A DNA stretch of 64,000 nt from Ariolimax columbianus (taxonomy: Eukaryota > Mollusca > Gastropoda > Stylommatophora > Arionidae). The DNA is taken from the NCBI GenBank assembly GCA_036924085.1, contig JAVGWX010000007.1, positions 105,020,428 to 105,084,427 on the forward strand, in the 5' to 3' direction. Every line of letters starts with the position of its first letter. Position 1 is the first letter of the stretch. The notes below the pieces were generated by a model. The model saw nothing but the letters and a program-made list of their open reading frames with translations. It was not told the DNA's origin and made no database searches. Positions 37,107-48,360 of the stretch are shown piece by piece. The position numbers and the translations under genes are program-made.

Positions 37107-38024
37107 TCAACGTGGGAGCTGTTTTGTTTCCTGTGGGCCTACTTCCATATCAATTTCTAGCCTAATTGGCCTGTGGTCGCTACCTGCCAATTGGTTTAGC
37201 ACCTGGCGGTCTATTATATGGTGAATGTCCACTGTGGAGAAGGCCAAATCTGGAGTATAGGTGGTATGCCATGTTCTAGAATAGAAGCTAGGGCTATCCT
37301 CCGGCCTATTGATTAGATAGAGATTTGTGTCTATCTCCCAATCTTCCACTTCGTCACCTCTGCTGTCTGTGTTCGAGTATCCCCATCTCTCCGAGTGGCT
37401 GTTGAAGTCTCCAACTACTATGCAGTTGGAGTCTTTGACTTCCATACTCGAGAGCGATAGGTCTCTATTTGGTGGTCTGTACAGGTTGAAGATGCGGAGC
37501 TTCGTCTCTTGAGCCATTATGTCAACTCCTACAATTTCTGCTTGTCCGGTGTGATTAACAGCTACCGCGCTACTCGGTATGCAGTTTCGGGTCAGTATCA
37601 GAACCCCTCCTTTGTGACCTTCTCTATCCAGACGGAAGGTCTGGTATCCTCTGATTGAGAATTTATGGTTGTTGTTGAGGTGTGTTTCTTGGATACATGC
37701 CACGTCAATCTTACCTTCATGCAAGTGATGTGTTAGGGAAAGCTTTTTGTTAATGACTCCCTCCGCATTCCACTGTAGTATTTTGAGGGTCTTGAGTTTT
37801 TGGTCAATAGAAATTGCCCCATAGCCATGTGCCTTGACTCCACAACACATGGGTGGGTGACCACCAGTAGTCAAGGGTGGGCCACTTCGAGGCGTGAGGC
37901 TCGGCACTCTCGCTGCCTGGCGGGACTCCGCAGGATGAGCGCCATACTTTTTTCTAATAGGTTGTACTGTCATCATACTGCGATTTACGTTGCACTGTTT
38001 CATTAAGCCTGTGGCCCAGTGCAT
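37107..38024 (-). CDS. LINE copy 2: AP endonuclease ORF (305 codons)
   Basis: The best preserved endonuclease of the family here. In order: an Arg/Pro-rich N-terminus, 'LQWNAEGV' (Asn), 'CIQETHLNNNHKF' (Glu), 'FNLYRPPNRDL', 'VVGDFNSHSERWGYSN' (Asp/Asn), 'PDLAFSTVDIHH' and 'GSDHRPIRL' (catalytic Asp-His). All AP-endonuclease motifs are present, so the domain may be intact. It ends at a TAA after 'ETKQLPR', where copy 1 has a Trp codon and continues into RT. The start at 38024 is the first Met. The true start is unknown because no ORF1 is recognisable upstream. Confidence 0.85.
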   Translation of the reverse strand: MHWATGLMKQCNVNRSMMTVQPIRKKYGAHPAESRQAARVPSLTPRSGPPLTTGGHPPMCCGVKAHGYGAISIDQKLKTLKILQWNAEGVINKKLSLTHHLHEGKIDVACIQETHLNNNHKFSIRGYQTFRLDREGHKGGVLILTRNCIPSSAVAVNHTGQAEIVGVDIMAQETKLRIFNLYRPPNRDLSLSSMEVKDSNCIVVGDFNSHSERWGYSNTDSRGDEVEDWEIDTNLYLINRPEDSPSFYSRTWHTTYTPDLAFSTVDIHHIIDRQVLNQLAGSDHRPIRLEIDMEVGPQETKQLPR

Positions 38025-38542
38025 CAGATTTCAACAGGCGTTTCTGTAGGGATGCCCTCCTTAGCCTTTGGCTGTCCCCAGCCTATCTGCAAGGCAGCAG
38101 TTGTTTGTGATCAGAGTTGTCTCTCTTATGGAAGTTGTCTTACAGGACTAACGAGTCTTCGCTACTCGTGTCTATAGGGTGCGGTGATGATATATGATAT
38201 GGACTATGTACTGGTTTGTACTAACCCGGAAGAGAGGCAGTCCAGTGTGTCTGTATCCCAGGATCGTCACGTCCTGCCAGAAACGTAGCATTTGCATGTG
38301 AGTGGGGTATCTCTTTGCTCCCTTTATTTTCTCGGCTTCTTTGCAGTGATGGTACGCCTAGCATTCCCCGCCACCTGGGAGGTTAACACAATAGGGCAGA
38401 TGTGCAATGTACGCTAGTCTGCATCTCTTCTGCGTCCATTGGTATGGCTGATAGCATACAGAGGTAGAGATCGAGGCAGAAGTGCATTTAACCAGGGGAC
38501 AAGCCTGGTAATGTCACGGAGATGTTGTTCGCCTGGTGTGAG

Positions 38543-39221
38543 GACATATCTCATGGTCATGGGTTGAGTCTCGACAGTTCACAGTGAGGTGGCTGCTCTA
38601 CTGTTTTCGACACCCCGACCAAGAACTAAGTCTTATGTTGGTGGTTTCGCACCCATCGCCGTATAGGGTGAATATCGAGCAGCTATCCGCCCGCTTTGAT
38701 CGGCGGACGGCAGAAACCTCTTTCTGCGGCTCGACCGCGTAGGGCTGAGGCGCGAGCCCCAGGTCCCGACCATATCGAAGCCTCATATTGCAGTTGTGCT
38801 GAGATTTTGGGCGGGATTCCGGCTTACAGGCGTTCGGCCGTAATCCCTCACATGGTAGCCTCGCGCCATTGGCTTATCAGCCTGGTACGTGAACCAAAAT
38901 GTCTGCGGCTCCTCTCGAATTGAGCAGGATTACCGTAGCAACGCCCTGTCATTAGTAGGGTAAAACTGACCTGTCTTCCGAGGGTTTATTACCAGCACCC
39001 GTTCACTATTAGACCGGACGAATTAATAGAGGGCTTTTTTGTTTGTCAATGACCAGGTATCTGAAACCTACGGTTTCTGCGGGGTTAAACACGATTTCCG
39101 TAGCGTTCTTTCAGTAGAAGGTTAAAGAGCTGACCTGTCTTCCGTGGGTCTAATACCAGCACACGTTCCATATTAGACCCAACGAAAGTGCTCTCGGCCT
39201 GTCAATCATTTCAGTGTTTGG
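38543..39221 (-). rRNA. Diverged, internally duplicated 28S rRNA 3'-end fragment
   Basis: The minus strand resembles the last several hundred bases of 28S. Visible blocks are 'TAGTTTTACCCTACTG'-like sequence near 38980, 'GGTAATCCTGCTCA' (as 'CGGTAATCCTGCTCAATT'), 'CCTGGGGCTCGCGCC', 'TAGCTGCTCGA' and 'AGAGCAGCCACCTC', ending near 38543 at the rRNA terminus. A second, more diverged copy of part of it lies at about 39061-39200: 'gctgacctgtcttccg' and 'ccagca.acgttc.' recur about 160 bp apart. It differs at many sites from conserved 28S, so it is not functional. It is continuous with the LINE 5' region, as in copy 1. Confidence 0.75.
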
Positions 39222-39245
39222 CCGTGTTGAGTCAAATTAAGCCAC

Positions 39246-39294
<49 letters not shown>

Positions 39295-40459
39295 TTTGCA
39301 ACCATACTTCCCCCGGAACCCAAACACTTTGGTTTCCCGGAAGCTGCCCGCAGAGTCATCGAAGCAACTCCTGCGGATAGCTAGTCGGCATCGTTTATGG
39401 TCAGAACTACGACGGTATCTGATCGTCTTCGCGCCTCTGACTTTCGTTCTTGATTAATGAAAACATTCTTGACAAATGCTTTCACAGTAGCTCGTCTTGC
39501 GGCGATCCAAGAATTTCACCTCTAACGCCGCAATACGAATGCCCCCGTTTGTCCCTGTTAATCATTACCTCCAGTTCCGAAAACCAACAAAATAGAACCG
39601 AGGTCCTATTCCATTATTCCATGCACCATTATTCAGGCAGCCGAGGCCTGCTTTGAACACTAATTTTTTCAAAGTAAACGCGCCGGCCACCCAGGACGCT
39701 CAGCGAAGAGCACCCGTGGGAGAGAGCCGGCAGATGGTAGGACAGGAGACAACGGGCAGTGAACCGGCGCGAGCCGGACCGCCCGCCTGCCCCTGAGATC
39801 CAACTACGAGCTTTTAAACAGCAACAACTTTAATATATGCTATTGGAGCTGGAATTACCGCCGCTGCTGGCACCAGACTTGCCCTCCAATAGATCCTCGT
39901 TAAAGGGTTTAAAGTGTACTAATTCCAATTATGGGGCCTCGAAAGAGTCCCGTATTGTTATTTTTCGTCACTACCTCCTTGTGCCGGGAGTGGGTAATTT
40001 GCGTGCCTGCTGCCTTCCTTGAATGTGGTAGCCGTTTCTCATGCTCCCTCTCCGGAATCGAACCCTGATTCCCCGTTACCCGTTACAAACATGGTAGGCA
40101 TGTGACGTACCATCGACATTTGATAGGGCAGACATTTGAAAGATGCGTCGCCGGCACATGAGGCCATGCGATCAGCACAAAGTTATCCAGAGTCACCAGT
40201 GGGGACGCCGCAACCCCGCGAGGGGAAACGACGATTGGTTTTGAACTAATAAAAACGCTCTTCCCGCGAGGGTCGAAGCTTGGTAAGCATGTATTAGCTC
40301 TAGAATTGCCACAGTTATCCAAGTAGGATCGTGTCATCTAAGGAACCTCGACTGATTTAATGAGCCATTCGCGGTTTCACCGTGAGACAGTGTGAACTTA
40401 GACATGCATGGCTTAATCTTTGAGACAAGCATATGACTACTGGCAGGATCAACCAGATA
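39222..40459 (-). rRNA. 18S rRNA, partial (5' ~1.24 kb)
   Basis: The minus strand begins with 'TATCTGGTTGATCCTGCCAG', the 18S 5' end, and stays clearly 18S for about 1.24 kb. It includes 'GTGCCAGCAGCGGCGGTAAT' (reads 'GTGCCAGCAGC.GCGGTAATTCC'), 'TTGACGGAAGGGCACCACCA' and 'CTTAATTTGACTCAACACGG', where it stops abruptly. The last third of 18S is missing. It is much better conserved than the adjoining 28S fragment but has changes at normally invariant sites, for example 'GGAGCATGAGAAACGG' and 'GCCTGTGGC'. I treat it as a recent pseudogene copy. The variable region looks molluscan. Confidence 0.95.
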
Positions 40460-41098
40460 TCTGTCGGAGATGTACGAACCACACACACCGGTCGGCGGAG
40501 GACGGGTGTGTAAAAAGCCTCATTGGGACGGCTGCAGGGACCGACTGACGGACGGACGGACGGACGGTTGTTCCGTCCCTCACTCCGTTGACCTAGGACC
40601 GCCTGACAGGGGCCCCAACACATCAGACGACCGACCGACCGGGTTCGCTCGGGGAGGGATGGCAGCGCTCTGTGCAGAACGGATCCCAACAGCCCCGGCG
40701 ATGAATTTCACAGGGACTGGAGATGATATTTTGCCTGCCGGCCTGCCCTTCTCCCGATGGTTGGTTGGGTGAGAACAGGGCCTTTAGGCAGGATTCGTGC
40801 TTTCCGTTTGCCGGTCACAAGCTCTTTGCTAGAGTCTGACCACCAGCGAGACGAAATGTCGATCTCTGTTATAAGCCTTCGATAAAGCACCACTGGCTGT
40901 AAAAGTTTCTCGATACGGGCCACAGTAACGCACCTCTGCGGAGGGCACGACACCACAAACTGCGTCCCGCTGCCTAGTCGGGGAGAGGCGGGCGAGCGTT
41001 TTCGGCAAGCCCGCGCTATCGCTCCGTCTGGCGGGACTGAGATCGCTGTACAAACACTGGGTGATAGTGAATCGCGGCGGCGAGACAACTACCCCCGA
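40460..41098 (-). other. Probable rDNA 5' external transcribed spacer
   Basis: GC-rich sequence directly upstream of the 18S 5' end on the same strand, with short runs such as 'gacggacggacggacgg' typical of spacer. It ends abruptly at 'ctacccccgat', where the minisatellite begins. ORFs crossing it are not supported. No Pol I promoter was recognised. Confidence 0.75.
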
Positions 41099-41552
41099 TG
41101 ATCAGGTGGTATGAGTGGATCAGGTGGTATGAGTGGATCAGGTGGTATGAGTGGATCCGGTGGTATGAGTGGATCAGGTGGTATGAGTGGATCAGGTTGT
41201 ATGAGTGGGTCAGGTGGTATGAGTAGGTCAGGTGGTATGAGTAGGTCAGGTGGTATGAGTAGGTCAGGTGGTATGTGTGGGTCAGGTGGTATGAGTAGGT
41301 CAGGTGGTATGAGTAGGTCAGGTGGTATGAGTAGGTCAGGTGGTATGTGTGGGTCAGGTGGTATGAGTAGGTCAGGTGGTATGAGTGGGTCAGGTGGTAT
41401 GAGTAGGTAATGTACCATTACTAGGTAATGTACCATTATTAGGTCATATAACATTACTAGGTAATGTACCATTACTAGGTCATGTACCATTATTAGGTCA
41501 TATAACATTACTAGGTCATGTACCATTACTAGGTCATGTACCATTACTAGAT
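41099..41552. repeat. Compound 18-bp minisatellite, second flank of the rDNA-LINE insert
   Basis: About 17 units of 'atcaggtggtatgagtgg' and then about 8 of 'aggtcatgtaccattact', in the same order as 33923-34500. Unit variants (gtaggtcagg, gtgtgggtcagg) partly differ between the two flanks. Confidence 0.95.
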
Positions 41553-41553
41553 C

Positions 41554-42030
41554 ATGTACAGTGACTTTCCAGAAATAAAAGGGGATATGGCAGAAGCACT
41601 TGTAGAGTCAAAACCTTTTGTTAAGTGCATAACTCACAATTTTTTAATTCAACATGTAGAAGCAGCCACCAGAGGCAAAAACATACTTGACCTAGTTTTT
41701 ACTACAGAGGAAAATATTATTGAAAACGTTACCGTTGGGAACTGTTTTGTTCAAGTGACCATCAAATCATCCGTTGGGATCTTATTGCAGGGAAAGAAGT
41801 AAACATAGACATGCGAACATACAACTACTCTAAGGCAGATGTTAAGAGGATGAAAGAGGCAGTGAACCACATAATCTGGAAAGATATTGTTGGAGGAACA
41901 GATGTTGAACAGGAGTGGGAGAGTTTTAAGACAGTTCTAGAAACGCTAAAAGAGGAATGTGTTCCATGTAGGGAGGTAAACCCCAAGCGTAAAAAGTGGA
42001 TAACTAGATTTGTAGTGAAAAGTCTGGACG
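41554..42030 (+). mobile_element. CR1-like LINE fragment (endonuclease-RT linker region)
   Basis: The + strand encodes 'HVEAATRGKNILDLVFTTEE' and 'NIIENVTVGNCF'. After a one-base frame change near 41750 it gives 'SSDHQIIRWDL', then 'YNYSKADVKRMKEAV' and 'EWESFKTVLETL'. The order 'RG.NILDLVFT ... VG ... SDH..IR' is the end of the AP endonuclease and the linker before RT in CR1/L2-type LINEs. The fragment is truncated on both sides and frameshifted. A short repeat array follows directly. Confidence 0.85.
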
Positions 42031-42175
42031 TTCCTGTCTGGGCATTCCTGTCTGGACGTTCCTGTCTGGGCGTTCCTGTCTTGGCATTCCTGTCTGGACG
42101 TTCCTGTCTTGGCATTCCTGTCTTGGCATTCCTGTCTGGACGTTCATGTCTGGACATTCCTGTTCCTCTTATGAC
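42031..42175. repeat. Minisatellite, 14-bp unit (tctggacgttcctg), ~10 copies
   Basis: Alternating 'tctggacgttcctg' and 'tcttggcattcctg' units that start in the LINE fragment and end about 30 bp before the exon G acceptor. Confidence 0.93.
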
Positions 42176-42186
42176 TGTATGACTAA

Positions 42187-44337
<2,151 letters not shown>

Positions 44338-44429
44338 TACCAGAGCTGATCTATTTGATGGAGTTCTGTCCCAGACGATAAAGGGGTCTGCTCTATTCTA
44401 TTTCACTCTACACTCACTCTAAAGAAATT

Positions 44430-44652
44430 CAAGAAACACTAAATATAAACACAACACAACAGATTATTTCATGAAGAAACACTTAATAAAAACACAACAC
44501 AACAGATTATTTCATGAAGAAACACTTAATATAAACACAATACAACAGATTATTTCATCAAGAAACACTTAATATAAACACAATACAACAGATTATTTCA
44601 TCAAGAAACACTTAATATAAACACAATACAACAGATTATTTCATCAAGAAAC
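44430..44652. repeat. Minisatellite, 43-bp unit, ~5 copies
   Basis: 'aagaaacacttaatataaac' plus 'acaatacaacagattatttc', with period 43 (44521 and 44564). Confidence 0.92.
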
Positions 44653-45296
44653 ACCGCCAACTATAAACTCTCTAACAACTGAAATTCTTTCTCTCACCAT
44701 TTATACGTCACGATACCCTATTCTGGTAACTGGTCTGCTGATCTGCTCTCCTAATCTGGTCTGCTAATCTGGCCTACTGTGATCGAACTTAGTTGTGGAT
44801 TGCTGCTGATGGTAAAGCTCGTAGGTTCTGAACCCAGGTATGACGTCCGTTATCTTGTTCCTCTTTGTTGGCGGTAGATCAACGTGGTCAGGATAGACTA
44901 CATGAAATATGATCCATGGGATCACTGGACAACTGCCACTAGCTGCGACTTTTTCGTCGTTCGTTCTAAATCTTCCGCTACCAAACCATGAAAGGGCTTA
45001 AGTAGCAGAATGTAGTCCAGAGAACGGAATGCGTTGTGTCGTAGTTTAAAGCCCGGCTCCGATATTTGCACCTTTCGGTCCAACACATCTGACTTCAGCA
45101 AGCATTTTTTTAGCACTATGTTAGCATTCCCTCCTCGATCCCTTCTCCTTAGCCAGTCTGCCCTGCTGCAGCCTGTTATCCAGGATCACCACGTGGAGCT
45201 GTAGAAGGGTCTTGGCAGCTATGGTTTGCTGGCCCTGACACTAGCAGTCAGCTATGGTTCGCTGACCACCGCAGCTCATTTGCTGCTCAGCATCTT
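44653..45296. other. Intronic sequence with an unnamed interspersed repeat
   Basis: About 45004-45092 is related to 19641-19740. 'acacatctgacttcagcaag' near 45083 also resembles 'catctgatttcaacaggcg' in the LINE 5' region (6581). A minus-strand ORF of 64 codons (44922-45116) lies in the shared part, without a recognisable domain. The element may be a short non-autonomous retrotransposon. This is weakly supported. Confidence 0.5.
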
Positions 45297-45308
45297 GATC
45301 CCACTAGT
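45297..45308. repeat. Target-site duplication, left (GATCCCACTAGT)
   Basis: Twelve bases immediately before LINE copy 3, repeated exactly at 48142-48153 after its tail. Confidence 0.88.
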
Positions 45309-45313
45309 ATGAG

Positions 45314-46972
45314 TTGCAGAAAGTGGAAGATGCAGTAACAAATGCTAGGAACATGGCAGAGCGAGAAAAATCCATGGAGGCAAACATCGCCCTCAAAGCC
45401 GCCGCGGCGAAGTACAAACACACTCTCAAGCAAACAGCAAGAGAAAGCTGGAAAAATAAAACGGAAAGTCTAAACCTGGACAAAGACGGGAACAAGCTAT
45501 GGAAGCTAGTCAGAGCCATGAACGACGAAACCCCGTCAAATAAACAAATTACTATCAAGCAGGGCGAGAACTTGATCACAGGTAAGAAAGCCGCAAACGC
45601 CTTTGTCGATCACTATGCCAGAGCAAACCACATCGAGGTCCCTGCAGATAAGCATACAGACATTAGCGAAGAGCTAAAGGGACACGAAAACATGAATACG
45701 GCTCCTGAAGAGCACATGATGGCCAAACTAACAATGCGCGAAATGGAAGAGGCTATGAGAACACTAAAGAAAAGGAAATCTCCCGGAAAAGACGGGATAA
45801 CAAACGAAATGCTGATGGGGCTGGGCCAAACAGCGAAGAAGAAACTGCTATCGGTCCTGAACCAAAGCTGGAAAAGGGGAATTGTACCACAGGCATGGAA
45901 AGATGCAATACTGGTACCAGTACCAAAAACAGGAAAGGACAAAACAGATCCAAATGGATACAGGCCCATAAGCCTACTGAGCTGTGTCGGCAAGCTGATG
46001 GAACGAATGATAAATACCAGACTGATGTGGCATCTGGAAGAAAAACGAATACTAATTCCACAGCAAGCCGGCTTTAGACAGCACAGATCCACTGAGGACC
46101 AGGTCATCCTCATAGCCCAGGAAATAGAAGATGCCTACCAGGCACAGAAACACACAGTAGCGGTTTGGGTGGATCTGGAAAAGGCATTTGACAAAGTCTG
46201 GAAAGATGGACTTAGAGTCAAGCTAAGAAGAAGTGATGTTTGTGGGAAAATGTACAAGTGGATCAACCACTACCTCAAACAAAGAACGGCCAGAGTCCAA
46301 GTACAAGGGCAGATGAGCAAAAAGGTGACACTCGAGCAGGGAGTACCCCAAGGGGGAGTACTGTCACCCACACTCTTCCTGGTGTATATAAATAACATTA
46401 CAGAGAAAATACCAAGAAGAGTCCATAGCTCAATGTTTGCAGACGATCTGGCTATGTGGACCTCTGAAAAGAATCTCACCATAGCAAGAAATCGGATGCA
46501 GCAGGCCCTAACATCGCTGGAAGAGTGGGCGAACTCATGGCTGGTCAAAATAAACGAGGAGAAAACCACATGCACAATATTCTCGCTTTCATTAAAACCC
46601 CAAAGTACCAAATTAAGTCTAAATGGCAAAATCCTGCAGCCAAACGACAACCCAACCTATCTGGGAGTCACATTTGATCGGCGCATGACATGGAAAAGTC
46701 AGATTGAGAGAAACCGAATGAAAGCCAGAGAAAGAATGGCAATCATGAGGAAACTTGCTGGCACAAGCTGGGGAGCAGACGAAGGCATACTAAAGAAACT
46801 GTACACTGGAAGAGTGAGACCAGTTCTCGAATATGGCATTGCGGCATGGACAACAGCAGCGAAGGCGAACTTCGATAAAGTTAACAAACTTCAAAACCAA
46901 GCCATGAGAATTATAACAGGTGGCATGAAGTCAACGCCAATTGTAGAACTTGAAAAGATTACAAAACTGTAA
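45314..46972 (+). pseudogene. LINE copy 3: reverse transcriptase
   Basis: Open for about 552 codons. Blocks in order: 'KKRKSPGKDGITNEMLMG', 'NGYRPISLLSCVGKLMER', 'IPQQAGFRQHRSTEDQVI', 'WVDLEKAFDKVWKDG', 'VPQGGVLSPTLFLVYINN', 'MFADDLAMWTS' (catalytic FADD) and the thumb 'GTSWGADEGILKKLYTGR'. All RT motifs look intact. The endonuclease is absent through 5' truncation. The frame ends at a TAA (46970-46972) after 'KITKL', where copies 1 and 2 have a Gln codon. The next frame continues in the same phase, so this is one nonsense mutation. Confidence 0.93.
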
Positions 46973-46975
46973 TCC

Positions 46976-48115
46976 ATGACCGATAGAAGAGACTGCAGAG
47001 CCCAGCTGCAGTCAGAGAAACTCCGAAGACTGACCGACCATCCAATGCACCAGAGACTAAACAATTTGGGAAATGGGAAACTAAAGCGGAGAAACTTTGC
47101 AGAAATAGCCAAAGCAAAGATGCACGAAGATCCCATAAACGCACTAACAACACCAAAACCCATCACTACTGTACGAAAACCTACCTGGAGGCAGGATATA
47201 TTCCCAGAGGTGGTAGAAAATATACCAGGTATTGCAAACAAAAACTGCCAGACTGAAAAAGAAAGGAGAGATACAACCCTAAGCTTCATAACGAAAAGCT
47301 ACCCAAGCATGGACTGGACCCATGCATACACCGACGGTTCTGTAACAAACACAACACAGAACGGAGGGGCAGGAGCATTCCTGAACCTACCAAATGGCAG
47401 AAAAATAACACTGTCATTCGCTACTGGTAAGTACACAAGCAATTTCAGAGCGGAGGCAGAGGCACTGAGGGCGGCAGTGGAAGAAATGGTGACACACAGT
47501 GAAAATAAAAGCCATATAGTCCTGCTGACAGATGCTCTCGCCGTAGTCAAAGCGCTAAAAAGTCAGAAAAACACTGAGCTTAATGACTTAAGAGCAGCAC
47601 TCTGCAAACTGTGCCAGCAGTCCGCACCAAAAAGGGTAGTGGTACAGTGGGTTCCGTCACACTGCAACATCCAAGGCAACGAGGAGGCAGACAGACTGGC
47701 AAAAGGTGCAAGACTACCACAAACAGATACTAGTATGACGTACGAAGAGTCAAAACGGCTTATTAAAGCCAGATACATGACCAAATGGGAAACCGAACAT
47801 ACTGGTTACACCAAAAACGATGCCTATTACCAGTTGAACCGAAGAGAGCAGGTCGTTGTCTTCAGACTTCGCGCTGGCCACAATAGACTGAGGTACCACC
47901 TATTCAACAAATTGAAGATAGGTGGTACCAACGAATGCCCGTGCGGTACTGGTAAAATGACCGCTGAACATCTGCTGCAGAACTGCCCGACATACGAGGA
48001 TCAGAGAGAGCAGATGTGGCCATCACCAGTGGAACTGCAAGACAAGCTCTATGGCAGTGGCGACAGCCTCAGGATGACCGCCGCTTTTTTCGATAAAATA
48101 ATGGTTACTGTCTGA
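46976..48115 (+). pseudogene. LINE copy 3: RNase H domain and C-terminal Cys/His segment
   Basis: Same reading phase as the RT part, after the premature stop. 'THAYTDGSVTNTTQNGGAGA', 'NFRAEAEALRAAVEEM', 'VLLTDALAVV' and 'WVPSHCNIQGNEEADRLA' supply the RNase H catalytic residues. Downstream 'RREQVVVFRLRAGHNRLRYH' and 'CPCGTGKMTAEHLLQNCP' form the conserved C-terminal zinc-knuckle-like part. The end 'MTAAFFDKIMVTV' and TGA stop are present only here, since copy 2 is cut and copy 1 is decayed. It shows where the family's ORF ends. Confidence 0.92.
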
Positions 48116-48141
48116 CTGCGTACGCAGAAGAAGAAGAAGAA

Positions 48142-48153
48142 GATCCCACTAGT
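48142..48153. repeat. Target-site duplication, right (GATCCCACTAGT)
   Basis: Exact copy of 45297-45308, directly after the (AAG)n tail of LINE copy 3. Confidence 0.88.
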
Positions 48154-48360
48154 TGCAACTGACGACTTACATTCACGTGATCAAGGAGATGTCGACTTGA
48201 TAAGTGGGACTGCGTCAATATGATGAATGGGATGACTGGAAGACTGCCTCTCTAAGCTACTGACGACTTGTACTCACAACCACTACATAATATGAGGGTA
48301 GTTACCTAGCTTGCTGCGTGTCTATCTCAACTGCCTCTCTCGGTCGCCTGCTCTGCACTG

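Larger units (their letters stand above)
34501..38542 (-). mobile_element. LINE copy 2 (endonuclease-RT-RNase H), 3'-truncated, fused upstream to rDNA
   Basis: Same family as copies 1 and 3. The minus-strand order is 5' region (38542-38025), endonuclease, RT, RNase H. The 3' end is missing: the element stops inside RNase H at 'cgtacgtcatactag' (34501), where copy 1 continues about 370 bp to its (GAA)n tail. There is therefore no normal 3' tail, and I see no target-site duplication. One frameshift is at a run of A near 36360, and there are stops near 35670-35730 and 37109. Upstream it continues without a break into 28S-derived sequence. Confidence 0.93.
45309..48141 (+). mobile_element. LINE copy 3, 5'-truncated, with TSD and (AAG)n tail
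   Basis: Starts within the region between endonuclease and RT and runs to a complete 3' end. After the ORF stop (48113-48115) comes a perfect 12-bp palindrome CTGCGTACGCAG (48116-48127) and an (AAG)5 tail. Flanking 12-bp direct repeats show insertion by target-primed reverse transcription, with 5' truncation. It has the fewest defects of the three copies: one C-to-T nonsense change is the main break seen. The element therefore has a very short 3' UTR and a microsatellite-type tail, as in I-like elements. Confidence 0.95.

Noticed and set aside
34501..39221. LINE as a site-specific 18S rDNA element of the R7/R8 type
   Set aside because: Copies 1 and 3 lie outside rDNA, and copy 2 is separated from the 18S by 28S-derived sequence. 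Strict target specificity is therefore not supported.
39222..40459. Functional rDNA repeat
   Set aside because: 18S is cut at about 1.24 kb, ITS and 5.8S are missing, the adjoining 28S is diverged and fused to a LINE, and the block sits in a KMO intron.
40470..41088. ORFs in the rDNA spacer on both strands
   Set aside because: The region is GC-rich spacer beside 18S, with no domain or splice context.
44922..45116. 64-codon minus-strand ORF
   Set aside because: It lies in a dispersed repeat shared with 19641-19740, whose copy there is not open, and no domain is recognisable.
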